Shown one piece after another: positions 17,517 to 26,554 of a DNA stretch of 64,000 nt (within the stretch, counting starts at the first letter, position 1; each line of letters starts with the position of its first letter). The stretch is from assembly GCF_001695625.1 (NCBI RefSeq), contig NZ_MBPN01000002.1, positions 1-64,000 on the forward strand, written 5' to 3'. A program made the translations under genes and the position numbers. Under the pieces are notes generated by a model. It saw only the letters and a list, made by a program, of their open reading frames with translations, ran no database searches and was not told the DNA's origin. This DNA comes from Pseudomonas defluvii. GTDB taxonomy: Bacteria > Pseudomonadota > Gammaproteobacteria > Pseudomonadales > Pseudomonadaceae.

Positions 17517-19778
17517 CTATTTTTTTTGCGGTGCCCACCAGACTGGAAACATCTGCTGTACCTTCTGCTCGGCGAATCGATCATCAATCAGCATGACCAC
17601 CCCACGGTCCTGCGGGCCACGAATGACGCGCCCTGCGGCCTGGATAACCTTGCGCACGCCCGGGTACAGGTAGGTGTAATCGAAGCCCGCGCCAAACCGC
17701 TCGGCCATGCGCTGCTTGATCTGCTCGTTGACCGGGTTGACTTGTGGCAGGCCCAAGGTGGCGACGAATGCGCCGATCAGGCGGGTTCCCGGTAGATCGA
17801 CCCCTTCGGCGAACGCCCCGCCCAACACCGCGAAACCAACCCCTTGCCCACCTTCGACAAAGCGTTCGAGAAACGCCTGGCGTGCCTCCTCCGCCATCCC
17901 TTGCGACTGACGCCATTGGGGAATGGCCGGGTACCGCGTTGCCAGCATTTCGGCCACGTGCTGCAGGTACTCGAAGCTGCTGAAAAACGCCAGGTAGTTG
18001 CCTGGTTGCCGGGCGTACTGCTCGGCAATCAGCTCGCTGATAGGCGCAATAGACGCCTGACGGTGCTGGTAGCGCGTCGACACATTACTCACCACGCGCA
18101 CCTGCAACTGCTCTGCGACAAAGGGCGATGCCACTTCCAGCCAGGCAGTGTCGCCTGGCATCCCCAGCAGGTCGGCATAGAACTGCCGGGGGCCGAGGGT
18201 GGCGGAAAACAGCACAACGCTGCGCGCCGCCGCCATTTTCGGCGCGATCAATGCCGCGGGCAGCACGTTGCGCAGGCACAGGGTGGACAGGCTGCGCCGC
18301 CCCTGCCCCTCGCGCTTACTGATGTCGAACAGGAAGTTCTCATCAAAGACCTCGCTCAAGCGGCTGAACTGCAGCGCACGGAAATAGAAGTCCATCAGTG
18401 CAGGGTCCAGCCCCGACGGGGCCTGATTCATCTGTTCCTGAATCAGCGTCAGGCAGCGCTGCAAGGCCTTGAGAAAGGCCGTCGGCAACTCGGCACTGGC
18501 CCTGTAGGGCGCAACCTGGTCATTGTGCAGGGCATTCCATTGACGATTGAGTTGCTGCAGGGCACTGCTCATGCCGACAGGCTTGCTGCGACGCAGGCTC
18601 TGCAACAACCACTGATCGAGGCTCGCGCTGTACATCTGACGGGCGCGCTCGACCAGGTTGTGCGCCTCGTCCACTAACACCGCCACCCGCCATTGGTTGG
18701 CCTGGGCCAGGCCGTACAACAAGGCGCTTTGATCAAAGTAATAGTTGTAGTCGGCGACCACCACATCGACCCAGCGCGCCATCTCCTGGCTCAAGTAGTA
18801 GGGACAGACCTGATGCGTCAGCGCCACCTCGCGCAACGCGGCTTTATCCAGCAAGGCGACTTCCCGGGCCGCCTGGCGAGCCGCCGGCAATCGGTCATAA
18901 AAGCCCTTGGCCAACGGGCAGGATTCGCCATGGCAGGCGTTCTGCGGATACTCGCAGGCCTTGTCCCTGGCCACCAGCTCAAGGCTGCGCAGCGCCAACG
19001 TCGGGGCACTGGTCATGACCTGGCGCACCGCCTCCAGCGCCAAGGCCCTGCCCGGCGTCTTGGCGGTCAGGAACAGTACTTTGTCCAGCTGTTGCGGCAC
19101 GACAGCCTTGAGCATCGGGAACAACGTGCCCAGGGTCTTGCCGATACCCGTTGTGGCCTGGGCCATCAGACAACGGCCGGTGCTGACCGCCTTGTACACC
19201 GTTTCGGCCAGATCGCGCTGGCCGCTGCGCATCTGCGCATAGGGAAAGCTCAATGCCTGCAACCCGCTGTTTCGCTCGCTCAGGCGCTGCATCTGCGGGA
19301 TCGCCCAACCCAGAAACATTGCACATTGCTGCTTGAAGTACTGTTCCAATGCCTCGGCCTGGTAGTGCTGCTCGATACGCGTCTCGCGGTCACTGTCGAC
19401 ATCAAGGTAGACCAGCGCCAGGTGAATGTCGGTCAGTAGCCGCGCGCTGCACAGCAGCCAGCCATAAATGCGCGCCTGCGCCCAATGCAGCTCGCGGTGG
19501 TTATGCGGTTGGCTGGCAAGGTCGCCTCGGTAGGTCTTGATTTCCTCCAGACGGTTGGCTGATGGCGCGTAACCGTCGGCGCGGCCGCGCACGCGCAGTT
19601 GCTCGTAACAGCCTTCCAGGGTGACTTCTGCTTCATAGTCGGGCCCGCGCCGAGCAACCACCCGGCGATGCCCGGCTATCCCTTCCTGCGCCGTGGGCGA
19701 CGGGGTGAAGCGCAGGTCAAGATCGCCCTGTTTTGCGGTGAATTCGCAGAGGGCACGCACCGCGACTACGTAGCTCAT
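17517..19778 (-). CDS. Fe-S cluster XPD/DinG-type DNA helicase
   Basis: A 753-residue superfamily 2 helicase. The ATG at 19778 overlaps the stop of the nuclease gene (ATGA), so the two are coupled. Residues ~1-200 include a RecB/Cas4-like stretch (RVRGRADGY, EEIKTYRG). Walker A is QATTGIGKTLG; DEAH box is VDEAHNL; motif VI is QAAGRVIRG. Four cysteines (CEYPQNAC, CPLAKG, CPYYL) between Walker A and the DEAH box make the XPD/DinG iron-sulfur domain. It likely unwinds 5' to 3' in repair together with the VRR-NUC nuclease. The N-terminal nuclease-like part is noted from short motifs only. Confidence 0.9.
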   Translation of the reverse strand: MSYVVAVRALCEFTAKQGDLDLRFTPSPTAQEGIAGHRRVVARRGPDYEAEVTLEGCYEQLRVRGRADGYAPSANRLEEIKTYRGDLASQPHNHRELHWAQARIYGWLLCSARLLTDIHLALVYLDVDSDRETRIEQHYQAEALEQYFKQQCAMFLGWAIPQMQRLSERNSGLQALSFPYAQMRSGQRDLAETVYKAVSTGRCLMAQATTGIGKTLGTLFPMLKAVVPQQLDKVLFLTAKTPGRALALEAVRQVMTSAPTLALRSLELVARDKACEYPQNACHGESCPLAKGFYDRLPAARQAAREVALLDKAALREVALTHQVCPYYLSQEMARWVDVVVADYNYYFDQSALLYGLAQANQWRVAVLVDEAHNLVERARQMYSASLDQWLLQSLRRSKPVGMSSALQQLNRQWNALHNDQVAPYRASAELPTAFLKALQRCLTLIQEQMNQAPSGLDPALMDFYFRALQFSRLSEVFDENFLFDISKREGQGRRSLSTLCLRNVLPAALIAPKMAAARSVVLFSATLGPRQFYADLLGMPGDTAWLEVASPFVAEQLQVRVVSNVSTRYQHRQASIAPISELIAEQYARQPGNYLAFFSSFEYLQHVAEMLATRYPAIPQWRQSQGMAEEARQAFLERFVEGGQGVGFAVLGGAFAEGVDLPGTRLIGAFVATLGLPQVNPVNEQIKQRMAERFGAGFDYTYLYPGVRKVIQAAGRVIRGPQDRGVVMLIDDRFAEQKVQQMFPVWWAPQKK

Positions 19779-21457
19779 GACGCCTGCGGCGCCCATTGCA
19801 CATGGCAGACCTCGACCGGCAGGCCATGCTCACTGCAGAACGCTATCCAGCGCAGCTGGTTGTCCTGCAGACGATCGCCAGGCCCCTTGACCTCGATCAT
19901 TCGGTAACGCCGCGCCTCGGGCCACAGTTGAATCAGGTCCGGCATGCCGGCGCGGTTATGCTTGATATCTTCCAGCAAGCGCCGGAAACACGCGGACAGA
20001 TGCTCAGCGGGAAGGCACGCCAAGGCCTGCTCCAACAGCGTTTCGTCAAGCACCTCCCACACCACGAACGGCGACTGCAAGCCGCGCTTCGCCACATGGT
20101 TGGCGCGAATCGTCTGGTGATAGCGACCGTCTTCCAACTGCGCCAGGCAATCGCCAAACAGCGCCTCACGACGCGCGTGGAAACCGGGGTCATGAAGGTC
20201 CTGAGGGCCACGTTGGAAAGGGTGGAAGAACGCCCCCGGCAGCGGCGCGAAAATCGCGTCCCAGCAAAGCAGGCCGAACAGGCCATTGAACAGGCAGTTC
20301 TCGACGTAGAATACCTGACCGCCCTCTTCCTCCAGGTGCTGTTGGACTGCCCGCTCGACACCCAGCGTCGAATGCTCGCGAGGCAGGCAGAGGTCGACCC
20401 GGTTTACGTCAGGTGCGCTGCGCCTCGGCTGCGCGGGCCCACCCAACTTGCGCCGCAGGCGCGGCAGTACGCGGTCCAACGCCTGCGCTTGCAGTGCATT
20501 CAGCGGCTGTTCACTGACCGCCTCAGCCAGATTCAGCGCGGCCGCCCACTGTTCGTCGCGCTCCAACACCCGTATGTGGCGCAATGGCGCCTGCGGGTGC
20601 GCACTGAGCGGATAGATCTGCTGGGCCAGCGCCCAGTTGCCTTCACGCTCACACTGCTGGCCCAAGTGGAACAATAAACGAGCGCGACGGCGCTCCAGCC
20701 AGGGGTTAAGGCTGTGCAGGCACTCGGCGCGCGCCAGTACCTGCTCGACGGCAACCCCCGCAGCCAACTGCTCGGCACACTCATGCAGGGCCAAGGCGAC
20801 CTCGACATCGTTTCGCTCACGCATCGCCCGGGAATCGGCACTGAACGCCACCTGCTCGTAGCGCAGTACGCCAAGGTCAGCCAATACGAATTCGGACCAG
20901 TCCTGGTGCAGATTGCCAAAGAACAGCAGGCGCAAGCGGTCGCACAGGGCTTGCAAGCGCCACGCGTAGACAACCTCGGCAAACCCCGGATACCACTCGG
21001 ACAAACGACGTGGCTCTGGGTACAGCGGTGCCAGTTGTTCAAAAAGCTCGGGTTTGGCCGCACGCGGGCGCGTCAATGCCGTGGCGAAACAGTCAACGAT
21101 TTCATCCTTGCGCAGCATCTGGAACAGCTGTTCCAGGCTCAGCACGGCATCATCGTCGACCCACGCCAAGGCCACCAACGGCGCCAGGGCCTCAACCGAC
21201 GGGCCGATTTCGGCGTATTCCAACTTGCTTGCGCGGAACAACTGCCCCTTGCGCATCACCATGCGCACCAGCATCGCCCGGGTGGCCTGCGGTTGTTGGC
21301 CGAACTGGTGAATGAAATCATGCTCCTGCTCCGAGAGCAGATCGGCATAACGCAGCAGCAACCAGTCCAGTACCTGCTGGAAGTTGTGGAGGTAGTAAAA
21401 CGGATCAGAAACAGGGTGAGCGATCACAGCAGGCAGGCAACCAGAATGTCCAGGCAC
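19775..21457 (-). CDS. VRR-NUC domain nuclease, FAN1 homologue
   Basis: A protein of up to 560 residues with a C-terminal VRR-NUC domain: GMPDLIQLWPEARRYRMIEVKGPGDRLQDNQ holds the PD...EVK active site. The N-terminal DPFYYLHNFQQVLDWL and the middle helical (TPR-like) part match bacterial FAN1. FAN1 cuts flap and crosslinked DNA and acts in interstrand-crosslink repair. The first codon is a GTG at 21457; a GTG at 21427 is equally possible, and neither has a clear ribosome site. Its 3' end overlaps the helicase start by four bases, and a PP-loop gene ends 42 bases upstream, forming a three-gene operon. Confidence 0.9.
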   Translation of the reverse strand: MPGHSGCLPAVIAHPVSDPFYYLHNFQQVLDWLLLRYADLLSEQEHDFIHQFGQQPQATRAMLVRMVMRKGQLFRASKLEYAEIGPSVEALAPLVALAWVDDDAVLSLEQLFQMLRKDEIVDCFATALTRPRAAKPELFEQLAPLYPEPRRLSEWYPGFAEVVYAWRLQALCDRLRLLFFGNLHQDWSEFVLADLGVLRYEQVAFSADSRAMRERNDVEVALALHECAEQLAAGVAVEQVLARAECLHSLNPWLERRRARLLFHLGQQCEREGNWALAQQIYPLSAHPQAPLRHIRVLERDEQWAAALNLAEAVSEQPLNALQAQALDRVLPRLRRKLGGPAQPRRSAPDVNRVDLCLPREHSTLGVERAVQQHLEEEGGQVFYVENCLFNGLFGLLCWDAIFAPLPGAFFHPFQRGPQDLHDPGFHARREALFGDCLAQLEDGRYHQTIRANHVAKRGLQSPFVVWEVLDETLLEQALACLPAEHLSACFRRLLEDIKHNRAGMPDLIQLWPEARRYRMIEVKGPGDRLQDNQLRWIAFCSEHGLPVEVCHVQWAPQAS

Positions 21458-21499
21458 TGGTTATACATACAGACCAGCTGTCTTGGCAACTTCCCGTGA

Positions 21500-22930
21500 T
21501 CAGCGGCTTGCCATGGCCCTGCCAGGCGACAGATCGCTTACCGGATGACAGAGCGTTTTACTCAACGTCTCGGCTTCAAGCCAGTACAACGTCTGCAAGG
21601 TCGACAGCGGCAAGCCACTGATGTTCACCAGCCACTGAACAACCGGCTCAGGTGCCCGCTGCTCACGCAGCGCCTTGTGCATGTAGGGCAACGCAACCAG
21701 CATACCCGGGTGACACTGGCGCAAAAACGCCTCCAGCCGCTTGCCGCCTTCGATAAAGGGCGCAAACAGCAGACAGATCAACTGAGCCTCACTCAAGCCA
21801 TAGGCCTGAGTGGCAAGATCAGCGGCCTGCTGGCGACGCTGTGCCAACTGATCGGCGCCCTGCCACGCAGCCAGGACCTCGCGCTGCAGGAGCGGCGACA
21901 TCTGCTTGCGCTGCATCCGAATACCGGCTCGCTTGAGGTAATCGCTCACGCCGTCCGCGTAGCACTGCCCGTGCACATGCTCGCGCCGAAGGCCCCACAG
22001 GTGCGCGCTCAGCAGTGGCGTGACGCAATCCGATTCGCTGAGCACGCACGAATGCTCACTGCACTGGAAACCAAGAAACGCGCTTAACACCTCACACTCC
22101 GCGTCAAACGGCTGGTGAACCAGATCATCGATCGCAATGAACCGCAAAGGACGTTGATTGCCGGAGAAGTACTGGTTTTGCAGCGGCAGGCCCAGCAACC
22201 GTTGCAGGTGTTGACGCCGCACCGCGCTCAGCGCGTCGATCATCGCCCGGGGAAATGTCGCAACCTGGGCACTGAGGCCAACACCCGCTCGCCCCAGCTT
22301 GCGCCGCCCCCAGGCCAGGTAGCGCTTGCGCTCAGGCAAGGGGTCGGCGCTGATGACCGCATCCACACCGCCGTCCCATGCCATTGCATGCCGGTACAGG
22401 TCGGCCAGGCCCGCGTAACAGCACCCACAGAATGGGGGGCAAGCCACCCCGCCCGCCAGATGCCCGGCCAACAACAGATCGTTGCGGTCTGCCTGACGCT
22501 GGTTCGGCGACGAGAGCTGAGCACTGTCGAACGGCTGCATGACACCATCATCGAGCACCAGCACTTCAACACGCGGATCATCCTGGACAAACAGTGCCGA
22601 GTAACCACGCTCGATGTTCGCGATGACGTCAGCGGTTATGCCCGCATGCCGGGCGGTGGCAATGCGCAGGTTGAAGGTCGCGTGAGCGCGAGCCGCAATG
22701 CTCAATTGCGCAGCCCGCAGAAATGCCAGGGCATGAACACTGTCTTTGCCACCCCCATGGGCATACATCACTTTGAAGCTACCGACGCGCTCATAGCCGC
22801 CCGCGGCGACGATCACGCGCTGGATCAACAGTTGCAATGAAGCGCGCTGAGCCGGGGAAAAGCGTTCCATCAGCCGCTGAAGGACTTGTCGATAGACATA
22901 CTGCATGGCCTGGTCATGAACGCTACTCAT
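21500..22930 (-). CDS. PP-loop (adenine nucleotide alpha-hydrolase-like) protein of unknown role
   Basis: A 476-residue protein starting MSSVHDQAMQYVYRQ at 22930, with AGCAGG ~6 bases upstream. Residues ~50-62 read VMYAHGGGKDSVH, a PP-loop resembling the SGGKDS motif of ATP pyrophosphatases and sulfurtransferase-like enzymes (TtcA, DndC, PAPS reductase relatives). A cysteine cluster CPPFCGCC follows at about residue 168, and later FQCSEHSC and ESDC add more cysteines, which could bind a metal or Fe-S cluster. It would adenylate a substrate, perhaps for sulfur transfer. I do not recognise the exact family. It heads an operon with a nuclease and helicase. Confidence 0.6.
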   Translation of the reverse strand: MSSVHDQAMQYVYRQVLQRLMERFSPAQRASLQLLIQRVIVAAGGYERVGSFKVMYAHGGGKDSVHALAFLRAAQLSIAARAHATFNLRIATARHAGITADVIANIERGYSALFVQDDPRVEVLVLDDGVMQPFDSAQLSSPNQRQADRNDLLLAGHLAGGVACPPFCGCCYAGLADLYRHAMAWDGGVDAVISADPLPERKRYLAWGRRKLGRAGVGLSAQVATFPRAMIDALSAVRRQHLQRLLGLPLQNQYFSGNQRPLRFIAIDDLVHQPFDAECEVLSAFLGFQCSEHSCVLSESDCVTPLLSAHLWGLRREHVHGQCYADGVSDYLKRAGIRMQRKQMSPLLQREVLAAWQGADQLAQRRQQAADLATQAYGLSEAQLICLLFAPFIEGGKRLEAFLRQCHPGMLVALPYMHKALREQRAPEPVVQWLVNISGLPLSTLQTLYWLEAETLSKTLCHPVSDLSPGRAMASR

Positions 22931-23274
22931 AGTGCTTACCTGCTGTACCGGAAAAGCTGACGACCGTGTTCGACCTCGGGAGCAGGTCGGGGGGAGAAAT
23001 GAAGATGGCCATAGATGTTTCCTACAGAGCCATAGGACGTTTAGAGGACAAACGCGCAGGCGCAACGCCTGTCCCAGGCTTTGTCGTGAATCCGCAGAGG
23101 TCGCCTGTAATCAGTCGAACAATCATTTCTCGCTCCGTGAGAGGACAGTGAGTGGGGTATCCAGTTAACGTGTCGGACAGGCCGCAGTACTTTTTCCTAT
23201 TCATTCAACAGTAAGCCAATACGCGCTCATACGTTTCAGCAAACCGAGTAGGAAATTTCTGAAGCTCACTCAGA
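22931..23274. other. Non-coding stretch upstream of the PP-loop operon
   Basis: No gene is supported here; short open frames on both strands lack ribosome sites and family resemblance. It should hold the leftward promoter of the PP-loop/nuclease/helicase operon. I see no clear operator. Confidence 0.5.
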
Positions 23275-23342
23275 GCGCCAAGCGCAGGCGTCTTGGCGCG
23301 GGATATCGCAGGCAAGCCCCTGTGAAGTGACTTGCCTACGAT
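23275..23342. repeat. Two adjacent hairpins, the second REP-like
   Basis: GCGCCAAG at 23275-23282 pairs perfectly with CTTGGCGC at 23292-23299. Immediately after, ATCGCAGGCAAG (23305-23316) pairs, with one mismatch, with CTTGCCTACGAT (23331-23342), which is a REP-type pair related to the array at 15141-15780. They lie just beyond the stop of the ApbE gene and may end or protect its transcript. Confidence 0.6.
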
Positions 23343-23374
23343 GGTATTGGCGGGGGTAAATACCAAGGTGCCAA

Positions 23375-24325
23375 CTATTGCAGTTGGCCATCCAATACAG
23401 CGATCTGCTTGAATCCATCGCCGTCACGCAGCAAAAACACCGCATCCATACCCCGCTGCTGCGCCAAGGCAACGCCTTCATCCGGGCCCAGCACCATCAA
23501 CGCGGTGGCCCAGGCATCCGCGTACATGCAGCTGGTGGCAACCACCGAAACCGCCGCCAGCGGCGAGCTGAGTGCGCGGCCACGGGCCGGGTCCATGGTG
23601 TGTGAATACACTACGCCGTCGCGCTCGACCCAATGCCGGTAGTCTCCGGAGGTGGCGATGGAGGCATCGCTGAGTTCCATGACCCCCATCACCTCTCGCC
23701 GGCCACGCAGCGGCTTTTCAATCGCGATGTTCCAGGGTTCGCCCGAGGGCTTGTGCCCGGAGGCACGCATCTCACCATCGATGCCGACCAGGTAGTGCCT
23801 GATGCCCGCCTGTTCCAGGCAGTGAGCCAGTTGGTCGACAGCAAAGCCTTTGGCGATGCCATTCAAGTCCAGGGTAATGGGCAAGCGTTTACGTACACGC
23901 TGAGCGCTGAAGTCGAGTTCAAGGGCCGCAGAGGCGCGGTTTCGCCTCTGGCCTCCCTTCACCAGCGGCAGTTCGGCGGATTGGCAGCCCGCACCAAACC
24001 CCCAGGCGTTGACCAGGTCGCCCACGCCGATATCGAAGGCCCCCTGTGACTCATGCTCAATACGCAGCGCAGTCGACAAGACCCACAGCAAGGTGTCGGG
24101 AATCACCCTCCACGCCCCCACCGGCAAGGCGTTGAACTGCATCAACGCGGAGTCGGGCTTCCAGGTGGACATCTGCTGGTCCACGGCATCGACCGCCTGA
24201 AACAACTGCGCATCCAACACCGCCAAGTCCTGGCCCTCTGGCGCATAGAAGACGGCGCTGTAGCGGGTTCCCATGGTTTCGCCATTCAGGCTGTAGCGCT
24301 CAAGCGCCGCCGCTTCAGAACACAT
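23375..24325 (-). CDS. apbE: FAD:protein FMN transferase (ApbE family)
   Basis: A 316-residue protein. Family landmarks are GETMGTRYSAVFY, MSTWKPDSALMQFN, LDLNGIAKGFAVD, a GIDGEMRASG loop, and SHTMDPARG with a late ADAWATALMVLG. ApbE enzymes attach FMN from FAD to Ser/Thr of target proteins. Most are exported lipoproteins, but no signal peptide or lipobox is visible here (MKMCSEAAALERYSL). The ATG at 24325 overlaps the end of the PepSY-reductase gene; a GTG at 24331 is an alternative. It is the third gene of an operon whose first product carries a match to the flavinylation motif, so the two are likely enzyme and substrate. Confidence 0.92.
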   Translation of the reverse strand: MCSEAAALERYSLNGETMGTRYSAVFYAPEGQDLAVLDAQLFQAVDAVDQQMSTWKPDSALMQFNALPVGAWRVIPDTLLWVLSTALRIEHESQGAFDIGVGDLVNAWGFGAGCQSAELPLVKGGQRRNRASAALELDFSAQRVRKRLPITLDLNGIAKGFAVDQLAHCLEQAGIRHYLVGIDGEMRASGHKPSGEPWNIAIEKPLRGRREVMGVMELSDASIATSGDYRHWVERDGVVYSHTMDPARGRALSSPLAAVSVVATSCMYADAWATALMVLGPDEGVALAQQRGMDAVFLLRDGDGFKQIAVLDGQLQ

Positions 24326-26534
24326 CTTCACGGTATCGCCCCTGTACGTTAAGGGTTTCGACGTTCAGGCAAATGGGTGCCAACAGCCCATCAAACACCT
24401 GCCTGACGCTTTCTGCCATTTCACGCCCACCGCACACCAGCACCTGCGCACCGCTCTGGATGAGCGCCTGCAACTTCAGCGCATCGGCGCGAATACGGTC
24501 TTGAACATAAGCGCGCTCCGCACCTCGAGAAAACGCCGTGCTCAAGTGATGGAGCCGTCCGTCCTCCAGGTAGGTACCCAGTTCGTCCTCATAGAGGAAC
24601 TCCGTTGTGGCCGAACGCCCACCCCAGTACAGGTTGATCGGGCGCGCCCGGTGGTTCTTGCGGATAAAACCTACCAAAGGTCCGATCCCGGTACCCGCGC
24701 CCACCAGAATGACCGGTGCCTGCCCGGCACTGGGGCGGAAATGCGGGTGTTGCTGAACAAACGCTTCGATGCGACCGCCAAGCGGCAGCGTATGCAGGTA
24801 TCCCGAGCACAGCCCCTGCGCATGCCGGCGCACACAGATCTCCACCACCCCATCGCTACGGCTGGTGGCAATCGAGTAGAACCTCGCCTCTTCCCCGCGG
24901 CTCGGTACCACACCCAGCAAGTCACCGGGCTCGAACGCTGGCAAGCGGTCCTTGCCCAGTAATCGGGACAGCAGATTACGACCGCTGCCGGGTACCGGTG
25001 CAAAACGCAAGACGGCGGTACTGGTTGCCTCGGTTTCGCCATAGACCACCCGCTCGATCAATTCGAGGCTGCGTGTCGGCACCGAGACGCGTGCCGGTTT
25101 CAGCAGCAATTCGACCCCCAACTGTTCGGCAAGGGCACTGCCCCACTGGCTGAAGGCCTCGGCATCGCCACGGTCAACCGTTGCCAAGGGCAGCAACATC
25201 GAGCAACCCGCGCCCTGCAAGGCATCCTGTACCCGGTGGGCATAGGCGCAGAACTGTTTGAAACGCGAGTCACCAAAGCCCAGCACCGCAACGCTCAGGT
25301 CCGGGCCCAACTGTGCCTGTTGCAGACGCGCCATGAACGCACTGGCGGAGTCCGGGGCGTGGCCGTCGCCGTAGGTCGAGGTCAGTACCAGCAGGCGCTT
25401 GGCCTGGCGATAGCGCGGTTGCAAGCTGTTCATGGTGGCGGTATGCACGGCATGGCCAGCGTTCGTCAGCGCATCATGCACGGCACTGGCAAATGCCCAG
25501 GTGGTCGCCGACTGACTGCCGACCAACACCACGGTATCCGCCTGTTGCGCGCCGACGTTGGCACGCAGTGTCGGCGTCAGCTTGCGCCGTTGCCACCAGA
25601 TCAGTGTGCCGGTAATGGCCAACAACGGCACTGCCGACACACACAGGCCACACAGCAGGCTCAACCACCAGTAGCCTTCGCCGGTGTGCAATTGATAGAC
25701 CGTCTCATACACCTGACGCGTCAGCGTGTGGGCCTGATAATTCAGCAGTTCGCCTGATGCCGGGTCGACGTAGCCATCGCCAGACGCAGTTCTAAGGGTG
25801 ATGACTCCGTTGCTGTCATTGGGCTTGGGAAACTCCAGCTCACGCAGGTCAGCGATATCAACCGCCTTGAGTGCCTTGAGGTCAGCAACGGCCGCATGCG
25901 GGCCTTGTGCAACCTGGCTGGGATAGGCCGGCTCAAGCGCCATGCCATCGTCGATCAGGCCAAAGGTGACACCGGACATGTACAGGCCTGTCACCGACAG
26001 CAGTATCAGCCCCGGCAGGCTCAGGCGGCCAGCGGCCGAGTGCCAGCGCTGAGAACGTTCGCCCGTTGACCGGGACAGCAGCATGCGCCACCCGCCCATT
26101 TTTCGGGCCAACAGCACCACACCAGACAGTGACAGCAGCGCCATCACCAGGGCGACGACACCACTGACGCCGCGCCCCACATCGCCCGCGAAAAACGAAC
26201 GGTGCAAGTCCCGCATCCAGGCCATGAAGGCACCCGGCTCATAGGAGCCAAGCGCTGCCCCAGTGCGCGGATCGACACGCAAGGTGTCGCCGCCGTGCTT
26301 CGAATCGACGGTCACCCGAACTTCGCCTGACGGCGCGCGCTCGATCAGTTCGACACCGGCAACCTGCTGGGTGATCCGCGAGGCGACGACGGCGGCGCTG
26401 ACCCCCTGCAGCGGGCTGCCGACATCCAGACGCGTGAGTGTCGGTTGCAGTGCCAGGGTCACACCACTCAGGGCGACGACCATGACCAGCACACTCAGCG
26501 CCACACCTGGCCATGAATGAAGTTTGCGCAGCAT
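24315..26534 (-). CDS. PepSY-membrane / flavodoxin-FNR fusion reductase
   Basis: A 739-residue fusion. The N-terminal ~310 residues are a PepSY-associated transmembrane protein (four hydrophobic segments, HSWPGVALSVLV at the start, LHRSFFAG, WHSAAGRLSLPG). Then comes a flavodoxin-like domain (LVGSQSATTWAFA, TSTYGDGHAPDSA, FGDSRFKQFCAY) and an FNR module with RFYSIATSRSDG for FAD, VGAGTGIGPLVGF and VCGGREMAESV for NADPH, as in sulfite reductase flavoprotein. It should pass electrons from cytoplasmic NADPH across the membrane. The ATG at 26534 has GAGGT at proper spacing. It lies 20 bases after the DUF2271 gene. Confidence 0.9.
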   Translation of the reverse strand: MLRKLHSWPGVALSVLVMVVALSGVTLALQPTLTRLDVGSPLQGVSAAVVASRITQQVAGVELIERAPSGEVRVTVDSKHGGDTLRVDPRTGAALGSYEPGAFMAWMRDLHRSFFAGDVGRGVSGVVALVMALLSLSGVVLLARKMGGWRMLLSRSTGERSQRWHSAAGRLSLPGLILLSVTGLYMSGVTFGLIDDGMALEPAYPSQVAQGPHAAVADLKALKAVDIADLRELEFPKPNDSNGVITLRTASGDGYVDPASGELLNYQAHTLTRQVYETVYQLHTGEGYWWLSLLCGLCVSAVPLLAITGTLIWWQRRKLTPTLRANVGAQQADTVVLVGSQSATTWAFASAVHDALTNAGHAVHTATMNSLQPRYRQAKRLLVLTSTYGDGHAPDSASAFMARLQQAQLGPDLSVAVLGFGDSRFKQFCAYAHRVQDALQGAGCSMLLPLATVDRGDAEAFSQWGSALAEQLGVELLLKPARVSVPTRSLELIERVVYGETEATSTAVLRFAPVPGSGRNLLSRLLGKDRLPAFEPGDLLGVVPSRGEEARFYSIATSRSDGVVEICVRRHAQGLCSGYLHTLPLGGRIEAFVQQHPHFRPSAGQAPVILVGAGTGIGPLVGFIRKNHRARPINLYWGGRSATTEFLYEDELGTYLEDGRLHHLSTAFSRGAERAYVQDRIRADALKLQALIQSGAQVLVCGGREMAESVRQVFDGLLAPICLNVETLNVQGRYREDVF

Positions 26535-26554
26535 TAGCCTGTACCTCACCGGTA

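Noticed and set aside
22931-23274. Small protein genes in the gap upstream of the PP-loop gene
   Set aside because: Short frames on both strands lack ribosome sites and recognisable motifs.
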